Source of the DNA: Euperipatoides rowelli
Taxonomy: Eukaryota > Onychophora > Udeonychophora > Euonychophora > Peripatopsidae
Assembly: GCA_003024985.2 (NCBI GenBank)
Contig: PXIH01S0084396.1
Length of the DNA stretch: 11,449 nt
Direction: 5' to 3' (one strand)
In this document: positions 7,815 through 11,449 of the stretch, piece by piece
How positions within the stretch are numbered: position 1 is the first letter of the stretch
Layout: each line of letters starts with the position of its first letter
The notes under the pieces: generated by a model
What the model was told of the DNA's origin: nothing
The model's database searches: none
What the model saw: the letters and a program-made list of their open reading frames with translations, nothing else
Translations under genes and position numbers: made by a program

Positions 7815-8130
7815 ATCCTTTCCAACTCAACTGCCTTTTTTTTTTTTGCCTTTTTATATTATTTCTAGTGATTAATGTATGGTGAGGAATTTAAAATTAC
7901 ATGACAAAATCATTAGCCTAATTAAATTTTTGAATGGGTTATTAACTTATTATAAAGAAGAAAAAAATAATTATGTTATTCAGTACCACCATAAAAATTG
8001 TTGGAGACCCATTCTTTTTTACACTGTTGAAGTTCACAGTGAAATTTTTAAGGAGTTTAAGATATTTCCTCCCCTCCCCTTCCTGTAAAAGTCTATAATA
8101 CTTTTATATCAATAATAATGAAAGTTTTAC

Positions 8131-8156
8131 TTCACCAGTCTCCTTTTACTGGTGAA
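8131..8156. repeat. perfect 9-bp stem hairpin
   Basis: TTCACCAGT (8131-8139) and ACTGGTGAA (8148-8156) are exact reverse complements separated by the 8-base loop CTCCTTTT. The stem has more G+C than its surroundings. No RNA gene context is visible. It may be the remains of a small palindromic element or chance. Confidence 0.6.
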
Positions 8157-8996
8157 ACATTGACTATTTTTTAGTTTGTTGTGTTCATCAGTATTTTCAA
8201 ATCTGAATTATATTTTTGGTAATTTTTCATTAATTTATTTGAATTCTATTTAATATTGAGCAAAATATTCATCCACAATCATCATCTAATAGAATGAAAC
8301 CAATAAATAGATGAATTACCAGTATTAAGATTTGCATGATAGAATTTCATTTATTTTTTTATTTCATTGTGTTGATAACATGTTAAATTAATTACATCAG
8401 AATTTCATTCAAGAATTTTCAGTTCAGACATTTTTTGTAAAAGGGTCACTGAAAATTTTAATAACGGAAATCTAAAATAGTTGTTGCATTTAAGTTGATT
8501 CATCATTCACCTCTAATTATTCATCTTGATTAAATATTTTAAAATTTAATCTGTATTAAAAATTCTAAAATTGTAATTTTTTTAGTAAATATGAGATAGT
8601 CAACCTTTTTTTAAATTCATAGCTTATTTTTTCTTTTATAAATGTATAAATAAATTTTATAAAAATAGTTTTTAAAAAAATATTATATTTATTAATCTGA
8701 ACTCTGAAGTATACTCTTTTTTTTATAAAACATTGTATGAAAAAAAAATCAAAAATCCATGGATAGGATTAGTCACAATGAAAAAAAATGGAGAATACAG
8801 AAGATAATTTTTATGTTTGATCTACCTTTCCCTCCCCCTCCCACCAGAATATTTATTTTACTAAATTTTTGATCAAATTGTGACTACTTGGTTTATATTC
8901 ATTTGGCAATTCTAAAAATTATTTGTTTAATTTAATCATCATATCAGGGTTAAGATGCAGCTAAGCTGTATAAAATTGGTTATGGTGACAGACCCT

Positions 8997-9294
8997 CAGG
9001 GATTTTCAACAGGGTCTTTGTATTTTTGAAAGGGGTCAGGTCAATAGAGTTCAAGGGATTAATTGCGGGTCGATGGAAAAATCAGATATTTACTCTGCTA
9101 TTTTTATAATTATTAAAAATTATGAATTAGAACAATTTTTTTAATCAAAGTTATCAAATGCATATTTCTCCCGCTCCTAAACGTTTGCTGCCACGCTTAA
9201 CCTTAACGTTTTAAAATTTTTCTAAAAATTTTAAAAACCTTGGGAAAATAATTTTCATATGAGGTCAATACAAGAGAAAGGTTGAAAATGCAAG
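8997..9294. mobile_element. possible small hAT-type MITE, ~300 bp
   Basis: The left tip CAGGGATTTTCAACAGGGTC resembles hAT termini of the 'CAGGGGTTCTCAACC' kind and also resembles the left tip of the element at 1497. At 9281-9294, GTTGAAAATGCAAG matches the reverse complement of the left tip at 11 of 14 positions, which would close a ~298-bp element. The interior is G+C-richer than the flanks in places and has no coding capacity. No 8-bp target duplication is visible, and the right end lacks a clean CTG, so this may be a chance pairing. Confidence 0.3.
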
Positions 9295-9927
9295 AGTCTT
9301 AGTTAATATATAGTGAAGAAGATTTAGAATTGCATATTACAAGTAACAAATTAATTTTAGCTCACAATGTTTATTATTATTGTTTTATATTGTTAAATGA
9401 CTACTATGTGACCTGCCATGCACCAAACTTAAAGAATTAATTAGAAACAATTGGTATTCTTTTATTAAATATTAAGTATGTTTAATATCATCATCATCAT
9501 CATAATTATTATTATTATTTATGTTATACATTTTTTTTGTTTATTTATTTTTTTTTTTTTAATATGAAAAAAATCTGGTAGCCATTCCTACTTACACTTA
9601 TTAATTTTATCATCTATAGATGACTTCATCTTTAGGAAAACTAAAATAAAATAGATAATTTATATAAAAAAAAATAATAATAATAAAGGTATATTTGTCA
9701 TGAAAAATAACAAAACACTCAATGCTCATCACCTGTGAAATGTAATAGTTTTCCTTTATTATAGCACATTTTACAGCCTATTTCTAAAAAACTAAACTGT
9801 TTCAATTACTTAGCTATATTAATTAAACCTCTTTTATGATATAAGGTTCAAATAAACTAAACTAGGCTAAATAGATTAATTAAATGGTAACAATAGACAA
9901 ACATGTACACTATCTCCTATTAGTTAT
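9295..9927. other. AT-rich stretch with microsatellites, no gene
   Basis: Nothing coding is seen. It holds the compound trinucleotide tract at 9487-9520, a long T run at about 9549-9560, an A run running into AAT repeats at about 9667-9687, and one copy of the recurring word TAGGCTA at 9863-9869. Confidence 0.5.
9487..9520. repeat. compound trinucleotide microsatellite (ATC)n (ATT)n
   Basis: Five ATC units are followed directly by about five ATT-type units. The shift from one triplet to the other looks like point mutation followed by slippage. A second short AAT tract occurs at about 9673-9687. Confidence 0.85.
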
Positions 9928-10207
9928 GATTGAAGTACGATATTATTTCTGATCTAAGTAATTTGTTTTATCGATTGTATTAATTCTATCTCTTTATCCT
10001 GTAACAATGGATGTGTAAGATTAGCTATTGTGGGAAGACTCGGCTAAATTTTGAACCAAAAACAATAGATTGCAGTACGCAATATTCTGATCTAAGGTTA
10101 CGTAAGCCCACATTGCCCAAAATCATGTGATATCTTTGTGATTCTAATATATCAAACTCCATCTATTATTATTTCTGTTTTTACGTGGAATAAACTTTAA
10201 AACTTTA
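9928..10207 (+). mobile_element. possible LINE-like 3' tail remnant
   Basis: The stretch ends in AATAAA (10189-10194), overlapping two exact tandem octamers AAACTTTA (10192-10207). Short tandem octamers and a polyadenylation-like signal are common at 3' ends of several LINE groups. Upstream there is no reverse transcriptase frame, so at most a 5'-truncated 3' UTR remains. Two diverged copies of a ~30-base string (9928-9958 and 10068-10096, both ending CTGATCTAAG) lie 140 bases apart within it. An ordinary gene's 3' UTR or plain AT-rich DNA are alternatives. Confidence 0.2.
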
Positions 10208-11449
10208 AGAATGCTTATGTGCTTCCATACATTTTAAAATAGAGACTGAATCTATTGCAGATTACCGGTAACTTTTTTTCTGGTCATAGCTGTTATGATT
10301 TTCTTCACATAAAATTTGATAAAAAAATTTAATCTATATTATAAACAGCCAATTAAAAATCAAAATGAGATTTCTCCTTTTTTATTATTATGATTTTTTG
10401 AATGCAAATCAGTAATTCTGAAGGCTACCTAAAAGTGAAGATCTGTAGAGATGGACCTTTTAGGAATTCCACCCTTTATTTTAATTTTTTTTAATGGTTA
10501 TTTATTTTGTGGATAAACTATGTTTCTCAATCTTAGTTCAGTATTGAAAAAGTCTAAAAATTTGTTGGTTATATCCAGTATTGCTTCAAGTTTAATTTTA
10601 AACAACAGTATCCTATATAGAAAATTATAGTCAATAGGTTTTTAAATTTATTTACTATTTACTTTTAACCTTTTATACTAAATTAAAACTTTATTGTAAT
10701 GACATAAAACGATGTGTAATACTTTTAAATAATAAACATTGCAAAAACTTTTATTAATGTATAAATTGAAATGTGTAGAGCAGATAAACAGAAAAGGTTA
10801 TTGGAGGACATTGGGAAAATTGTATAAAACCTACCTGATCAAAGATACTGTCAAACTGGACAGAATTTATTGAGGAAGAAATTAGTGGTAATAGTTGAAC
10901 CATGTGATTCTAATGCATAATAGGCTTAACTTGGGAATTGTATTTTCCTTCCTGTCATTATCAGATTTTCTTTTTTTTTTTAGCTGTAAATTTCAATTTT
11001 AAAAAAATAAAATGGAATTATTTTTACTTAAAAATAGTATTTTTTTTTATTAAATGTTTAAATATATTGTTTTCAATACATTTATTATAAAATGTTAAAT
11101 GATCAGATTGTTATCAAAGATTTAAAATGTAACCTTATATAGAGTGAAAGAGGGAAGATTTTAAAAACTGTTTAATTAAAAAGCATTTTAAATTTTAAAA
11201 AATGAAATGAAACAATAAATTAGAATAAAATAAATTCACAATTATGTTAAAGTTCATATTTTATTATCATGTTGTTTTTCTTAAATTTTTAAGAGGACAT
11301 CTTTTAAATACTATATTTTTAAATATATATTTTTTGATAAATATAACGGTAATGTCAGTAATGTCGAGGGAGAAAAGAAAAATCTACATTTTCTTCCCAA
11401 TTGTTTTGGCTGGAAGAAAACTAATAATCTTTTCTATATTTTTGTCATG
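10208..11449. other. AT-rich stretch without a recognisable gene
   Basis: Frames are short and low in complexity. The 8-base palindrome TACCGGTA occurs at 10263-10270, also seen at 3810-3817. A perfect hairpin lies at 11389-11420. Otherwise there are A and T runs only. I see no terminal repeats of another transposon, though the window edge may cut one. Confidence 0.5.
11389..11420. repeat. perfect 9-bp stem hairpin near the window end
   Basis: TTTTCTTCC (11389-11397) and GGAAGAAAA (11412-11420) are exact reverse complements around a 14-base loop. The arms are purine/pyrimidine-pure. It could be a structured RNA element, a small palindromic remnant or chance. Confidence 0.55.

Larger units (their letters stand above)
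7445..8996. other. AT-rich stretch without a supported gene
   Basis: It contains a 17-bp tandem duplication (7781-7814), a pyrimidine-rich block (8067-8083), a perfect hairpin (8131-8156), a second pyrimidine block (8827-8843) and several A and T runs. The 69-codon frame at 7879-8088 is rich in K, N, I, L, F and Y, as expected from A/T-rich DNA. I see no domain, conserved motif or supporting splice sites, so I do not call it a gene. Confidence 0.5.

Noticed and set aside
7879-8088. 69-codon open frame on the plus strand
   Set aside because: Residue content is what A/T-rich DNA gives by chance. No motif, and no splice or conservation signal can be seen. The final proline run comes from the C/T block.
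9840-9870. GGTTCAAAT considered as the B box of a tRNA-derived SINE
   Set aside because: No A box at a suitable distance, no poly-A tail or flanking duplication, and the match to the B-box consensus is incomplete.
3810-10270. Palindrome TACCGGTA at 3810-3817 and 10263-10270
   Set aside because: Two copies of an 8-base palindrome without shared flanks are not enough to suggest a site or family.

Overview
This is an AT-rich window (roughly a quarter G+C by eye, with many long A and T runs and one N at 3325). It has eukaryotic character: long non-coding stretches, microsatellites, diverged DNA-transposon remnants, and no operon, ribosome-binding site, tRNA or rRNA. The transposon types and composition fit an invertebrate animal, possibly an arthropod, but the sequence alone does not fix the species. 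I find no intact protein-coding gene. The four open frames of about 70-110 codons are A/T-driven or fall inside transposon sequence, and I do not call them genes.

Layout. 1-1496 is AT-rich with only small repeats. 1497-3232 is a probable non-autonomous hAT-like DNA transposon. It has CAG...CTG tips and an internal pair of ~100-bp inverted repeats (1658-1756 and 2828-2930). 3233-4194 has no gene but carries a G+C-richer motif that looks like a repeat end. 4198-6167 is the most striking object: a ~2-kb foldback-type element with ~550-bp terminal inverted repeats, each holding tandem ~156-bp units, flanked by a possible TCA target duplication. Its interior carries a broken coding remnant with the motif YHVDCYRKFT. 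6171-7180 is AT-rich, with one weak candidate for a terminal exon (6832-6894). 7181-7444 holds three identical tandem copies of an 88-bp unit. 7445-8996 has a 17-bp duplication and a perfect hairpin. 8997-9294 may be a small hAT-type MITE. 9928-10207 may be a LINE-like 3' tail. The rest is AT-rich with a perfect 9-bp hairpin near the end.

The window therefore reads as an intergenic or intronic stretch built up by DNA transposons and local duplications. The elements show no sign of working together. If the foldback element were transcribed, its two arms could pair into a long double-stranded RNA, which makes it the part most worth following up.
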